In this document: in pieces, positions 48,744-59,789 of the stretch
How positions within the stretch are numbered: the stretch's first letter is position 1
How the letters are laid out: every line of letters starts with the position of its first letter
Assembly (NCBI RefSeq): GCF_001540865.1
Contig: NC_033623.1
Coordinates: forward strand, 5,509,262-5,573,261
Direction of reading: 5' to 3'
Origin: Ananas comosus
Taxonomy: Eukaryota > Streptophyta > Magnoliopsida > Poales > Bromeliaceae
DNA length: 64,000 nucleotides
Notes under the pieces: generated by a model
Seen by the model: only the letters and a program-made list of their open reading frames with translations
Told to the model about the DNA's origin: nothing
The model's database searches: none
Translations under genes and position numbers: made by a program

Positions 48744-51196
48744 TATAACACACTGGACCTTTGCAAATTGCAAGGTTCGAGTGTTTGGTTGGGTTCCGAG
48801 CTTTTCCACACTTGGTGGAGGGTCGTAGACGGTGTTCCGACCTAAAAGGTTCGAAATCCTGGATTTTGGCTTTGACCTGAGAGTTTTTACTCTCGGGGTC
48901 CGGTCCCTGGCGGGGAGAGACCAGTCCCCCGTTGCGTGGTTGCGGCTGTTTGCCGAGGCAACCGGTCCCCTGGCCCGAGAGACCGGTTCCCGAACGTTGG
49001 TTTTGCGGGGCAGGCTGAAAGATCGGTCCCTGGTGTCGGGGAGACCGGTCCCCCAACACGAAAACTGCCCAGACCGAGCAGTGCACAGATTGCACAGTTG
49101 AGGGACCTATGTGGATTTTGTTACCATAGGAGGCTTATATGGTCTTTTCTCTTCCTCTCACTCTCATTCTTCCCTTCACACTCACTCTAGAGAGAGAAAG
49201 AGAAGAAGAAGAAGAGGAAGAAGAAGGAGAAGGAGAGGAGCTTGCTTGGAGGCTTTGGAGCATCATCCCCTTCCTCTCATCTCAGCATTAGTGGCTTGGA
49301 GCTCGTGGTTGAAGCTTCGTGGAGGATTAAACTTCAACCCTACTTGGTTTAGAGCTTGGATTGGAGCTTCTCTTGAGGTTGGTAACTTGTATTCTCCATT
49401 TAATACAAGTTTTCTAGATTTTTCGAGATGAAACCCTAAATTGTGGAATTAGGGTTTATTTTGGGGGTTTTGGATTTGTGGCTTTTAGAGCTCTATTGAT
49501 GGGTTTAGAACCTTGGATTAGGTTGCTTTGGAAAGGATTTAGCGTCCATTTGAGCTTTGTTTGAGGATTTCTTCACCTAGGTGAGTTTTTCTCTACCTTA
49601 GCCTATGTTGCTTATTGATTGAGCTTAGGGTTGATCGTAAAGTTTGTTTGACTCTTGTTCCTACATCTTTAGGGTGCTAGAAGAGTAGCGGACACCTCCG
49701 TTCGGCGAAACGAAAGGTTCCATTTTTCGGTGGGTTTGGCTTCATGAAAACAGGGCGAAATGGCCCCCATGCTTTCTATACTCGTTGTAACGTCATTTTA
49801 AATGCAAATCTATGCTAAATGGAATTTATGAGAATTTTAGAACACTTAAAATGCATGTGTTATGTATAAGATAATTTTCACTCTATATAGTAGAGCATAC
49901 TGGGTGTTGTTACATGCATGTGAGTAGTGTTCGCACTAGCCGTTTGGAAACATGCCTCATATGTTTAAAGTAGCTCAACTATGCATTTATGAACATTTGG
50001 TTTAAGTCTGGACTTAGTGAATGAAAGTGTCATAAAGGGGCACTTGGACTAGCAAACTATGAGACTATTGTATTGAGACTTAGTGATAGGCCATGGACAT
50101 CTACTACTTTCCATGTTTTAGACATGATGACATAGAGATAGGCCATTGTGACATTCGATATACATTCCATGTTTCTAGACATGAGGACTTGATACTTGGA
50201 CGGATCTTGCGTTACTTGCCATTGTGCTCATTCGCACATGCTTATGAGGGTCGCTCCCTACAAGCAAGCACTCCGGAGATGGCCATCGCGATACATATTC
50301 GCCGTGCTGGATTGGCCGCCGAAGTGGATTGCCGTGGGCTAGGCTCATTTCTAGGATGGGGATGCTGACTACCACGGGGCCATTAGGCTCGGCACCGACC
50401 AGACAGCCTTCGGGTAGGTCTCAGGGCCAGACAGCCTTCGGGTGGGTCTCTTCAGATTTAATTTTGAGCATTCATCATGCTATGTGGACATTGACTAGAA
50501 TAGTAAACAATGACATCTTTACTATTTAGCTTGTGGACATCATACTAGTGACACTTTGATACATTCATGCTAGTGTAGCCTTTTATTACTTCAGCAAAAT
50601 CATGCTAAGTAGTGATATCTTGTGATAGCAAGCATTCTTGTCTATTTACTAGTTGTACTTATTGCTTTTGTTTATACTTATACACTGACCCTTTTTGTAA
50701 CTCTTGGGCCTAGTGGCGCATTTCACTGAAGTCAGTAATTGCCCACTAGGAACTATTATTCAATAGTTCTCACGCCCATGTTTCTATGTTTCCTTTTTAG
50801 AGCCTTCGGCACCGGCGGAGGCACGGGATCGCAGCAAGGATGTCGCCTAGCTAGATAGAGAGGAGCTACTTTTGAGCTTAGGTTGTTGCTCTTTCTTTTG
50901 TTGTTTTAGAGAGAGAGAGAGATTTTGAGTACCATGTATAGAGAGACCACCTATGTACTTGTTTAGCTTTTGTATTTGGGATTCGTATTGTATTTACTTT
51001 ATGGTTTATTTAGTGATTTTAGCTCTCTACTCTTCACACTGCTTTAGATACTAGATGTTGTATAATGCTCTGATATCTCTAGATCCTCTTTATTTGCTTT
51101 ATTTATCATTTTGTTTTAGACGCCTTGTATGTTTTAGACATATGGCGGGTCTCGGCACGTGCCGGGCGGGCTTCCGCTGAGCCCCGGGGCGTGACA
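48744..51196 (+). mobile_element. Solo LTR L, same family as the LTR of element D
   Basis: A 2453-bp LTR is bounded by a perfect CACCC duplication (48739-48743 and 51197-51201). It begins TATAACACACTGGACC, where D has TGTAGCACACTGGACC, so the terminal TG has become TA, and ends GGGGCGTGACA. It interrupts the integrase of K. No internal domain is present, so it is a solo LTR. It has a pyrimidine tract and a purine tract around 49140-49245. No gene is present. Confidence 0.9.
48892..49055 (+). repeat. ACCGGT-box array in solo LTR L
   Basis: CAACCGGTCCCC, GAGACCGGTTCCC and GAGACCGGTCCCC are exact cores; GGGTCCGGTCCC, GAGACCAGTCCC and AGATCGGTCCC are variants. The related LTR of D has GTAC-type boxes at the same place. 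Confidence 0.68.
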
Positions 51197-51201
51197 CACC
51201 C

Positions 51202-52087
51202 ATATCGCATCGTGTCCGCCTTGCAATCGAGGCAAACCGGTAATAAAGTCCATCGCTATATCCTCCCATTTTCAAACAGGTATTGATAGACTTTGTAGCT
51301 TTCCCGCCGGAAATCGGCGCTCTGCTTTCGCCTGTTGGCACGTTAGACATTGCGCCACGAACTCCTCAATATCCTTTTTCATCCCCGGCCACCAATAATG
51401 CACTTTTAAGTCCTTGTACATTTTAGTGCCGCCGGGGTGTATACTATAAGGAGATTGATGCGCATCTTGCATGATCGCTCTTCGAATGTTATTATCTTCA
51501 GGCACACACCATCGATTTTGCAATCGAAGTGCGCCATCGGCTCCAACGCCAAAATCCTCGGCACTACTGTTCTTAACTTCACCTCGTACCTTTTGAAGAT
51601 AAGGATCCGAAGCTTGTAGCTCCTTGATCCTCTCCAATAGGGTCGGTTGCACAACTAATGCGGCAAGTGTAGCCGGCACTCCCGGCGCTACCACTTCCAA
51701 CCCAAGTCTTTGCATTTCTTTGTGTAATAGCGGTTGAGGCGTAATTGTCATCGCTAAGTTCTCTGCCAATTTTCTACTTAGAGCATCGGCCATGACATTG
51801 GCTTTCCCTGTGTGGTATAGTATAGTGACATCATAGTCCTTTAACAACTCTAACCACCGCCGCTGTCGCATATTCAACTCCTTTTGGGTGAACAAGTATT
51901 TGAGACTCTTGTGATCGGTGTAGATCTCACAATGCTCACCATATAAGTAATGCCTCCAAAGCTTTAGCATGAAGATCACTACGGCTAACTCAAGGTCATG
52001 AATTGGGCAATTTTTCTCATAACTCTTCAATTGGCGCGATGCATATGCAATGACTCGCCCATTTTGCATTAGTACACACCCGAGACC
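51202..52087 (-). pseudogene. pol: Element K RNase H and integrase N-terminus
   Basis: From the gap the minus strand reads [21 protein letters not shown], the [20 protein letters not shown] segment, [20 protein letters not shown] and [10 protein letters not shown] (RNase H), then a linker and the integrase zinc region [16 protein letters not shown] ... [13 protein letters not shown] near 51272, after LSIPV, replaces the Trp that relatives have (TGG to TGA). The frame continues with a GLP segment to solo LTR L. No frameshift is seen. Confidence 0.87.
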
Positions 52088-52187
52088 NNNNNNNNNNNNN
52101 NNNNNNNNNNNNNNNNNNNNNNNNNNNNNNNNNNNNNNNNNNNNNNNNNNNNNNNNNNNNNNNNNNNNNNNNNNNNNNNNNNNNNNN
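52088..52187. other. Assembly gap (100 N)
   Basis: Exactly 100 N, the customary placeholder for a gap of unknown size. The left edge is inside RNase H of a Tekay element; the right edge is inside RT of an unrelated Tat-type element. Confidence 0.98.
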
Positions 52188-52690
52188 CGTTTGACCACCA
52201 AGTCAGTCAACATAAATCAACAACTTAGTGGATCAAATCATCAAAAAATTATTGTCATAGCTTTGATTAAGTGGTCCTGCATTTTTCAGACCAAAGCGTA
52301 ATCGTACTAAAGTATATGCAATTGGAGTTCTAAAAGTGTGTGTTTTTCGTCCTCAGTTGCCATCTTTTATCTGGTTATATCCAGAGGAACGTCTCCATGA
52401 ACGAAAAACATCTCGTAAACTGAAGTATTATCAATCTATAGTTGTGACTGGCCAGTGGACAAATCGTTCTTTGGGACATGCTTCTATTCAGGACCTCGAA
52501 AAGTCACGCATATGCGAATTTGCATTTTTTTTTCACTTGGACTATGCTCCGGCGATCCTAGTAGATATTTTCTTTCATGATGAACCCTACTTCATAAAGT
52601 TTTTAGTCTCAGTTATGATCATGTTTTCTAAGTCAAACTCTTTGTCCTTTTGGAAGTTGTTTAACTTGGAGCACATCTGGACTAATGGCA
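52188..52690 (-). pseudogene. pol: Element M reverse transcriptase fragment, heavily frameshifted
   Basis: Short stretches of Tat-type RT are readable in different frames on the minus strand. From right to left these are a GFI segment with VKKK (about 52610-52530), IRICVTFRGPE followed by KHVPKNDLS (about 52520-52460), SSGYNQIK and ATEDEKHT (about 52410-52340), FGLKNAG (about 52300-52270) and a YVD segment next to the gap (about 52215-52195). In the family these are the fingers and palm, up to the catalytic YVDD; here only YVD is followed by a stop. At least four frame changes and several stops are present, so this is a dead fragment. The opposite strand has an open frame (52336-52770) that I regard as chance. 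Confidence 0.75.
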
Positions 52691-54962
52691 GTTTTATGAA
52701 CAGCCACACTTGGATTAAGCAGGATTTCTTTATACGTCCAAGCAAGCAGTCATTTATATTCCATCAATGAGTGCTTTCAAACAAATCTTGATATTCTTTC
52801 TGGAAGTAATGCACTAATATAAGTGGTCTTCGATCTTCTTCGCTACCAAATTTTATTGTCTAAAAGATCATCAACGGTGGCCTGCTCCCATTTCAAGCTT
52901 TCTTGTGCGGCATTTTTAATCCAGACGCTCGAGTCGAGATCGTGTCTTGCTTTTATGTTTTTTATGTAATCCAGTGCAAGTATGTCGCATGACATGTGAA
53001 ATCATTGTTGGTTATCTTAGGCATATGGCAGATTGATGGTATCCGTAGCTCTCGGTGTTGTACGTTCGGCCATTGGAAGACAACTCTTTTTTGTGAGTGG
53101 ATTCGAATTTTCTGAAAAAATTCTGCGATGGCTCGTGACCTTCTCCAGGAATTCCGATCTATTATCATGTTTTGAGATTCTTCGGAAAGTTATTTTGGCG
53201 CGTTGAATCTTCATTATATTTTCCTCATCAGAGTTATCAAGCTTGATAAGCATCAGAGGGTTTTATATCTGATTTATAAAAAGGATCCCTTTCTTTATTT
53301 CTTTCTTTTCTTTTGACTTTCTCGACTCGAGGAGTACAAAGAGTTTTTAGATCATTCATCTTTTGCTGGCGATTTATGTGAAGGAGTTTATTTATGTTGC
53401 CATTCTGAAACTCTAGTATTAGTTAGGGAATCCTAATAATTCAGGGTCTTATGAATATTGATCAGATGTCGAACATCTTTCATCTTCTGATGAGTTCTTC
53501 TCCTCCAAGGCATGTTTCAACTGAAGAAAAATGTTTCTAACATTTTTCTTACTTGTTCTTCGATATACAGAATTTCTGGATATCACTTCGAAAGTGTGAC
53601 ACATTTTCTTTATTTATCCTCAATTTTTATCTTCCCTTGAAAGTTTTATCGCTCCTGACTTTTACATTTCGAGTTCGCGAGACACTTTATCTCTGTTTTT
53701 CAGATTCTTGCAAATACTCGCATTTATAATCGTATTTCATGTGCACTCCAATGGTCGTATTCACATCAATTTAAATTCTTCGTCCATCCTTAATATATTT
53801 ATACATTGATGAAGATTAAGTAGAGGGGACACATTATATTAGTGCAGCAAGGCGGTACCAATACGCTTATCTACCGGAGGTATCTGCATTTATCAACATA
53901 AAATTTTTTGCTCTCTCCGTCCGTAATGCTCCAAATTTTACAGGCAAGAATGATCGACCGAGAGCATTTTTGGCTATGTTGATTAATAGCCTTGATCACG
54001 TATTTTTCTCAGAGGACAGATGATCGACATTCAGAAGCTTAAACTTTTCAAGTTCTTAAAGTCAAATATTGATTGAGGCATCCATAGAGATCGATTAAAT
54101 GCGATTAATCTTATTCCATCACTGTCCCAGTCAATATAACGGCCTATTGCTGAATATAAGCAAGTTCCCAGGGCAAACATGTTATCATCGGTATGAAGAT
54201 AACATTAGTGAATGTGGCGTTATACGCCTCTTTCATATTAATAAACAAAATGAGCATCAAAAAGGGTCGGGATTTTGTATAAAGCATAAATGAGTGACGT
54301 CACAAATTCTTTGAGACATCTCAGGCGTATAACATCGCAAAGCAGGCACTTTTCTTACATGGGAAGTATGTTATAGTCAGCTTTAGATAATCTCTTGACT
54401 TGATGAAGTCGGATTTGCCTCTATATTATGCCGGAATTTCTTTATCTTTAAAGATTTTGAGGATGTCTTGTCTTTTGGTATACTTTTCGGATTTCAGCGT
54501 GATATGCAAAGAATCCTCAGCTTTTTATCGTGCTTAGTAATTAGTCCAGTGACCACAAGTAAACGTTTGGCATGTTCGGATCTAGTCTTTTCGACCGAGT
54601 ATTCAACTTTTGTTGAGGATACTCTTTAATTGTTCCTTCATCTTTTATCGCCTATGGCACACTAATCTATGTTTTGTTGCTATGAGGGTAATCAATCTGC
54701 AACCCTCCTCAATGCATTGTCAATCTCAACAAAAGAGACTGATATTCCATTCTCCTTGCCACCTAATATCCGCCCCCTGCTCGGACGGTAATTGTATGCT
54801 AGCACGCCGGATATTCATCATCTTCACGTGCACCAGCAGATTCTGACCTATTTTCTCTTGATTTACAGAGTGTCAGAGTGCTCTTCAGAGATTGTTATTA
54901 CTCGGACATGACTCTTTGAGATGTGATTTGTTTTTCTTTGTCTCGATCAGTTCACGCATACA
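52691..54962 (-). other. Element M interior, no recognisable gene
   Basis: By position this 2.3 kb should hold protease and the start of RT. I could not recognise protease or any other domain. Stops are frequent in all frames, as expected for a decayed coding region. A host gene cannot be excluded, but nothing supports one. Confidence 0.4.
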
Positions 54963-55853
54963 TCATAAGATGACTCTCGATCCACACCACAACAACGAGG
55001 TTTCATCATCATCGAAAGGATCAATAACATGCTTTTGCTGAAATTCTTCAAGTAATGGGTTGTTGTTTCTCAAATCGTTGACGATTGGCAGATGTCTCTT
55101 CCATCGTTGACTTTTGGACCCGGCAACCGTCGGTTGATTGACCTTTAGCTTCGCCTTGTCAACAGTTAGATTCTGCATTTTTTTCCATTGGCGACAATTT
55201 TCTAGGGTGTGCCCCCATATATTGTGATAGGAACAGAACTCTGTCGACATAACTTTCTTTTTTCCTTCCTTAATTAGAGGTTCATTATTCTGGCGAGCCT
55301 CTGACTGCTGGCTTAGAGTTGGTTTCTTCTTTCTTTTCAGCGAAGATGACCCTGCATTTCCTCTCACCGACATTCTTTTAATTTCTTGAGCAATTATGTG
55401 TGTTTCATAGAAATTTGCGTCGTATTCGGCTTTTGTTGACTTTAATTGCTCCGAATCAACTTGCGCAGTTATGACTTTTAAATCAGCTTTCATAGTTATG
55501 ACTCGACAGGTCTCGACCCGATATCTTTTTGATGCTTCAGTAGCATCTGTCTTGAGCATATCTATTATAGTTCTCATTTGAATATCTATGCCCTTTATAT
55601 CGCCAGTCATACCGTTCATATTTATCTTTATGAAGTTAATATCATTGTGCAGCGTCCTCATTTCTCCCTCCATTCTGATTAAGCGACACTCCATTCTATA
55701 CAACTTCTTCATTGGATCATTATAAGTTGAAGTGTCGTATAATTCCAAAGGATACATAAGTATATCATCGTTTGGTTGTGGAGGGTCGGTTGATTGCCCA
55801 GTCGCGAAGGGCTTACTGAACAGGATCTGACACGTCATAGATATTGTAATCAC
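54963..55853 (-). CDS. Element M gag C-terminal-like ORF with zinc knuckle
   Basis: A 296-codon open frame. The first part (residues about 45-165) is rich in charged residues with regular hydrophobic spacing and looks coiled-coil. Residues about 170-190 are basic (SSSLKRKKKP). Near residue 207 is FCSYHNIWGHTLENCRQWK, a CX2HX5HX4C-like knuckle typical of the end of Tat-type gag polyproteins. It lies 1.6 kb downstream of the gag ORF on the same strand. I read it as the gag/pro region of element M. The ORF is open, surprisingly so next to a badly decayed RT. Whether its own ATG is used, or the frame was once joined to gag, is not visible. Confidence 0.55.
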   Translation of the reverse strand: MITISMTCQILFSKPFATGQSTDPPQPNDDILMYPLELYDTSTYNDPMKKLYRMECRLIRMEGEMRTLHNDINFIKINMNGMTGDIKGIDIQMRTIIDMLKTDATEASKRYRVETCRVITMKADLKVITAQVDSEQLKSTKAEYDANFYETHIIAQEIKRMSVRGNAGSSSLKRKKKPTLSQQSEARQNNEPLIKEGKKKVMSTEFCSYHNIWGHTLENCRQWKKMQNLTVDKAKLKVNQPTVAGSKSQRWKRHLPIVNDLRNNNPLLEEFQQKHVIDPFDDDETSLLWCGSRVIL

Positions 55854-57424
55854 ACGGATATGACTCCCGTGTTGTAAGGCAATAGGTTTCTGTGCTTATT
55901 TTTTCTCGTGGCTGTGCTTTCTCTGGTACTTTGTTGATATTTGTCCTTTGAGAAAAATTGCTTTCTTGATTGTTCTTATATGTTAAAGCGTAACAGTTTT
56001 CTAGGTTTTATGTCCTTTCACTTCATGAAAGGACATGACATTGGGTGTACTTCGGCCTGTTAGATACTGAGATTTCCTCTTTTTGTTGGTGTCGTTCTCG
56101 GACATTCCCACCATGTTTTTCAGTTCTATAGACGGGGCTTTGTCTTTATCACTTCGAGAAGTATGTGAATGCTAGATTTGAAAGATCGATTATGTAACGT
56201 TGCAAAGCTCGATCTCTCCGTTCTCTGTGGTTTTGGGACTGAGTCTGCTGGAGGGGAGGATATTTCATTAATGTTCTACTCTGCTGCCGATCCCAAGCCA
56301 TCATAGGAGAACATTTACATTCAGGCGTGCTTTCATATCCAATATATTATCATTTACTGATTGAAAGCGTGCAGCGTGTCATTTTTTCTATCTCAGCAAT
56401 TGCTATGAACTTCTCTGAAATTCCTTTCTGGTTCATCTAACGGGCAAAGGACAGTTTCTTCATCGTTTGCTTCGCTAGTTGGTTGATAACTCTGCAAGCC
56501 TTCTCCCCAAAAAGGCTCGTATCTGTTTTTCTTTACATCCTCAACAGTGGGTTTCTCTCATCAGAGTTTTTCTTTTGTCTTAGCCTCTTCTATGCTTTGA
56601 GAAATAAATCATGAATCAGAAAGAGGGATCCCTTTCAGCTGTTATATTCTTGCCATTGAGTCAATATGTCTCAATAGGCTGTTCTTATTGCTGTGGCTCA
56701 GCGCGGTCAACGATTTCTTATTCTTTCGGCCGAGCTATTCTGGGCCTCGAGTTGCTGAGTATTAGATTATTATGATGAAGGGATGCGGCTTATTCTCGAC
56801 TGCATTCGTGTTTAAAAAGGCCTCGCACTTTATCCTGGAATCTCTTTATAATTTTAACTTTTTTCGAGTTTTTCTTAATAAGAATAATATATTCCAAAAT
56901 CTGGGGGGAAATGCATCTTCTCAAATTCTTTCCATATTTTTGATATAATCAGAATTGGCCTTTTCGACTGGAGGCTTGCATAACACTGATTGTGAAAGAG
57001 TGATTGCACCGCTTCTATATTGCTTTTCACCAGTCTTGAAACCCAACAGTCTTTCAATTGGATGGCTAGTTAAATCTTAGATATAGGCAAATAGATTTGG
57101 ATCAACTGTTTCCCTACATCCTCGCTTCATTTGGCTCGGGTAGTGAAGACCATTTTTAACAGCATTGTTTAATATTTCTTAACTTATCCTGTTTGAAAGG
57201 GTACACTTTATTTTCTCGCTCTTCTAGAGAAGGCTTTTTGGATTATTGCCCAAAACATAGGCTTCCAGGGGCTGTTCAACTGCAGAGGTAATTGCCTTTT
57301 ACTTTTTCTATACATGTTCGTGCAGTGCCGGTCTAGCCTGTGCGGTTCTGTGCGCCATTCTTGCACTCACTCTTTTATTATCATCCTTTTTGTTTTTGTT
57401 AACATTACTAAAGGACTTGAGGAT
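55854..57424 (-). other. Spacer between gag ORF and knuckle ORF of element M
   Basis: This 1.57-kb stretch has short frames only. On the minus strand some text is peptide-like (for example a segment near 57057-56875 beginning MKDCWVSRLVKSNIEA), but I recognise no domain. Ogre-type elements carry introns and extra sequence in this region, so a spacer or a decayed gag extension is possible. Confidence 0.4.
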
Positions 57425-59326
57425 TCACGTTCTCTCCAACCTAGAGACGTTTGATATTAATTCATGAAAGGTGGAACAACTAGATGTGCACAGAAATGGG
57501 GCCATCCAATTATCAATGTTGCCCATAACAAGACCAACGGCCTGGGTCTGGTCTAGAGGTTGTTCACATCTTATACTTAAGTTTCGCCACCGTGTGATGT
57601 AATCTAACATCGTTTCATCTTTCCTTCGTCTGGTGGCTACGAGATCAGCGATAGTAATCTTATCGCTAACGGTGGCGAATTTTGCTTTGAAAGCTTCTTC
57701 CATGTCGGGCCAAGTTTTAATGGACTCATCCTCGAGGGAATAGTACCATTCAAAGGCTATACCCGATAAGCTTTGTGGAAATTGTCGTAAGAGTAGAGGC
57801 CCGTTACTCCCAGTATTTCCACACATGGCCTTAAAATGTGCTAGGTGCTGATCAGGGTTACCAATACCATAGAACATTTTAAACTTAGGGACTTGATACC
57901 CGTCTGGAAAAGGTATATTATCATATTCTGATAGATAAGGATGTCCTTTCCCTTTTGGTCTTGGGTTTGCCCCCGCTACCGTCTCTTTAACTTGAGAAGT
58001 GATCAAATCATGAATCTCTTCTTTAGTCAAAGAGGTAGTCTCTTTAGGAACAGTTGTTTTAGCCTGTTCATCAATGACTTGGGGTGCGGGTACTTCTGTC
58101 CGAGCTGGAGTCTTGGTTTGATGCCGTTGATCCTCCAACTGCTTCTGCACATTTAGCATCAAACTCATGACCTCCTCCATCTTCTTATAGAGATTTATGA
58201 TATCTCTATCTTTTTCATCAACTTTCTTTTTCAAGGATGCGATTATAGCATCCTTTGGATCCCTCGGGAAGAATACAACCTCTTCTTCCTCCCGTGGATC
58301 AGATAGATCACCAGGTAAGTCATCTTTATTCCCGGTGTTTTGCGAAGAGCTTGCTTCCTTAGCTCTTGCTTTCTCTTCTGCTGCTTTTCTTGCAGCAGCT
58401 CTGGTAAGCATTTGCTGAATGGTTTCTTCCTCATCAACCGGCTCACTTGACGAGGTATGCCCAATTACTCTTACTGTGTGAATCTCCAAATTTTTAGATT
58501 TTTCTTCTTTGATTTGAGTAAGAGTTTTGGGCTTCCATTCTGTTTTTTTCCCTTCATGGGATAGCGTCGACCTTCGCTGCCATTTTGGCTTCTCAATCTT
58601 CTTCTCTATGTTTATCCTTCCCTTTGCAGCCTTAAAGGCTTTATATATCCGCTTGCAGACAGGGTTCTCATTATTGTTTCTCGAACGAGAACATGCAGGG
58701 GAAGGCTTTAAGTGGGCCATTTCTGACTCTGGGGGCAGAACGGCCGTAGGTGAGTTTTTCCTCACAAACCTCAGGGGTGCATATCGGTTATGGACCAAAA
58801 CATCAGGTCCAGCGACAAACCTAGTAAGTTGGGTTTGTCGAGACTTTTGTTCCTTGTTCATCTCTTGCCGCTTCAAAGTACGGCGAAGATTTCTTTTGAA
58901 TGCTTTTGTCATAGGAGACACAACATTCTTGGGGAACGTCAGCCTATTGAAGACTGACGCTTTAGGCGCCATATCAAGTGGCGATGTTACCTCACTTCGA
59001 TTTTGGAACACCAGCCTTCCTTGTAGCTCCATTCTCTTTGAAGCGCTGATAGGAGTCATCCTCTCCTTCACAGGAACGCGAGGGGGGTTGGGAATGACGG
59101 CATTCGGACGCCTCCCACGAGAGGGAAGGCGGGGAACCACAGTCTTAACGGTGTTGGTGCTGGTAGTAGCAGTGAAAGGGGCCATAGCAGCAGCCCTAGC
59201 CTCTTCCGGGATGGTGCCGAATTGGATCGTAGCACCGGCAGCTCCGAAAGTGAGGATGGATGCTGGCAGGGAAACCTGACCCGCCTTGATCGTCATCGAA
59301 CCCGCAGCAGTGTTCTTAGGTGCCAT
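57425..59326 (-). CDS. gag: Element M gag polyprotein ORF (Tat/Ogre type)
   Basis: The frame is open from 59506; I chose the ATG at 59326 (MAPKNTAAGS) because the part before it covers the leader motif at 59437-59420. An ATG at 59419 (MASLSIFETN) is the alternative. The product is about 633 residues. The N-terminal half is basic and low in recognised domains. The middle has an acidic stretch and a coiled-coil (DAIIASLKKKVDEKDRDI region). The C-terminal third is the retrotransposon gag domain: EYDNIPFPDGYQVPKFKMF, ALRQ-like LLLRQFPQSLSGIAFEWYY, and MLDYITRWRNLS. It lacks a zinc knuckle, which occurs in the separate ORF at 54963-55853. The frame is intact, in contrast to RT. It is retroelement structural protein, not a host gene. 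Confidence 0.75.
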   Translation of the reverse strand: MAPKNTAAGSMTIKAGQVSLPASILTFGAAGATIQFGTIPEEARAAAMAPFTATTSTNTVKTVVPRLPSRGRRPNAVIPNPPRVPVKERMTPISASKRMELQGRLVFQNRSEVTSPLDMAPKASVFNRLTFPKNVVSPMTKAFKRNLRRTLKRQEMNKEQKSRQTQLTRFVAGPDVLVHNRYAPLRFVRKNSPTAVLPPESEMAHLKPSPACSRSRNNNENPVCKRIYKAFKAAKGRINIEKKIEKPKWQRRSTLSHEGKKTEWKPKTLTQIKEEKSKNLEIHTVRVIGHTSSSEPVDEEETIQQMLTRAAARKAAEEKARAKEASSSQNTGNKDDLPGDLSDPREEEEVVFFPRDPKDAIIASLKKKVDEKDRDIINLYKKMEEVMSLMLNVQKQLEDQRHQTKTPARTEVPAPQVIDEQAKTTVPKETTSLTKEEIHDLITSQVKETVAGANPRPKGKGHPYLSEYDNIPFPDGYQVPKFKMFYGIGNPDQHLAHFKAMCGNTGSNGPLLLRQFPQSLSGIAFEWYYSLEDESIKTWPDMEEAFKAKFATVSDKITIADLVATRRRKDETMLDYITRWRNLSIRCEQPLDQTQAVGLVMGNIDNWMAPFLCTSSCSTFHELISNVSRLERT

Positions 59327-59419
59327 TTCTCCTGCAAGGGAATAACGAGTGTCGATTAGATATTTATCATTCAATTCTATTAGCATAACATTGGTCTCAA
59401 AGATGGAAAGAGAAGCCAT

Positions 59420-59437
59420 GTCCCACCGGGCGTGCCA
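59420..59437 (-). other. Leader motif near the primer site of element M
   Basis: The minus strand reads TGGCACGCCCGGTGGGAC. I recall this phrase just downstream of the 5' LTR in Grande/Retand-like Tat elements, at or next to the primer-binding site. The exact tRNA cannot be assigned from sequence alone. Confidence 0.5.
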
Positions 59438-59789
59438 TTTTGTCTGCCACCACGAATGACGCACCTCGCACGGCTGATGGATTTCAGGCCGTGGGGTAGT
59501 ATTCATGATTCAGATTAATATTTAAATATGTATGGTTATCAGGTTTTGTGGATTCATGGCTTCCAATAAACGCAAGCGTCTATTGTTAATTACCCCTACA
59601 AAGTGTTAGGGCACCTTCGATTAAGAGACCTTTGTAATGCTGTGATTGAATAAAAGATGAATTTTATAACATAATTCAGTATGACGGTTGATTGAATTTG
59701 ATTCTGAACCAAGATATTATTCATCCTAAGATGAAAGGTTGGTTAAATTCCCAGTATATACATTGGAATTTAATCAGATTTGATTCAAA

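Larger units (their letters stand above)
45151..52087 (-). mobile_element. Element K: Tekay-type retrotransposon, 3' part
   Basis: Reading on the minus strand from the right, the element has RNase H and integrase N-terminus (52087-51202), solo LTR L inserted in integrase (48744-51196), integrase core to chromodomain (48743-47746), the polypurine tract and the 3' LTR (47700-45151). Its RT, protease, gag and 5' LTR are lost in the N gap. It inserted into the integrase of element I. Confidence 0.88.
52188..59506 (-). mobile_element. Element M: Tat/Ogre-type Ty3/gypsy retrotransposon, decayed
   Basis: The order on the minus strand is leader motif (59437-59420), gag ORF (59326-57425), spacer, zinc-knuckle ORF (55853-54963), unrecognised stretch, then an RT fragment at the gap. 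RT wording (ICV-FR--N--CPK, GYNQI, FGLKNAG, YVD) is that of the Tat branch, not of the Tekay elements to the left. The 5' LTR should lie to the right of about 59440; I could not fix its ends. The 3' half is lost in the gap. Confidence 0.72.

Noticed and set aside
48744..51196. Possible complete element at solo LTR L.
   Set aside because: One LTR only, no primer site or coding part, and both CACCC copies flank it directly.
52336..52770. 144-codon plus frame next to the gap.
   Set aside because: It is antisense to readable Tat-type RT segments; no match to a known domain in the plus sense.
58527..59279. 250-codon plus frame.
   Set aside because: It is antisense to the gag ORF of element M, which has recognised gag motifs; shadow of that frame.
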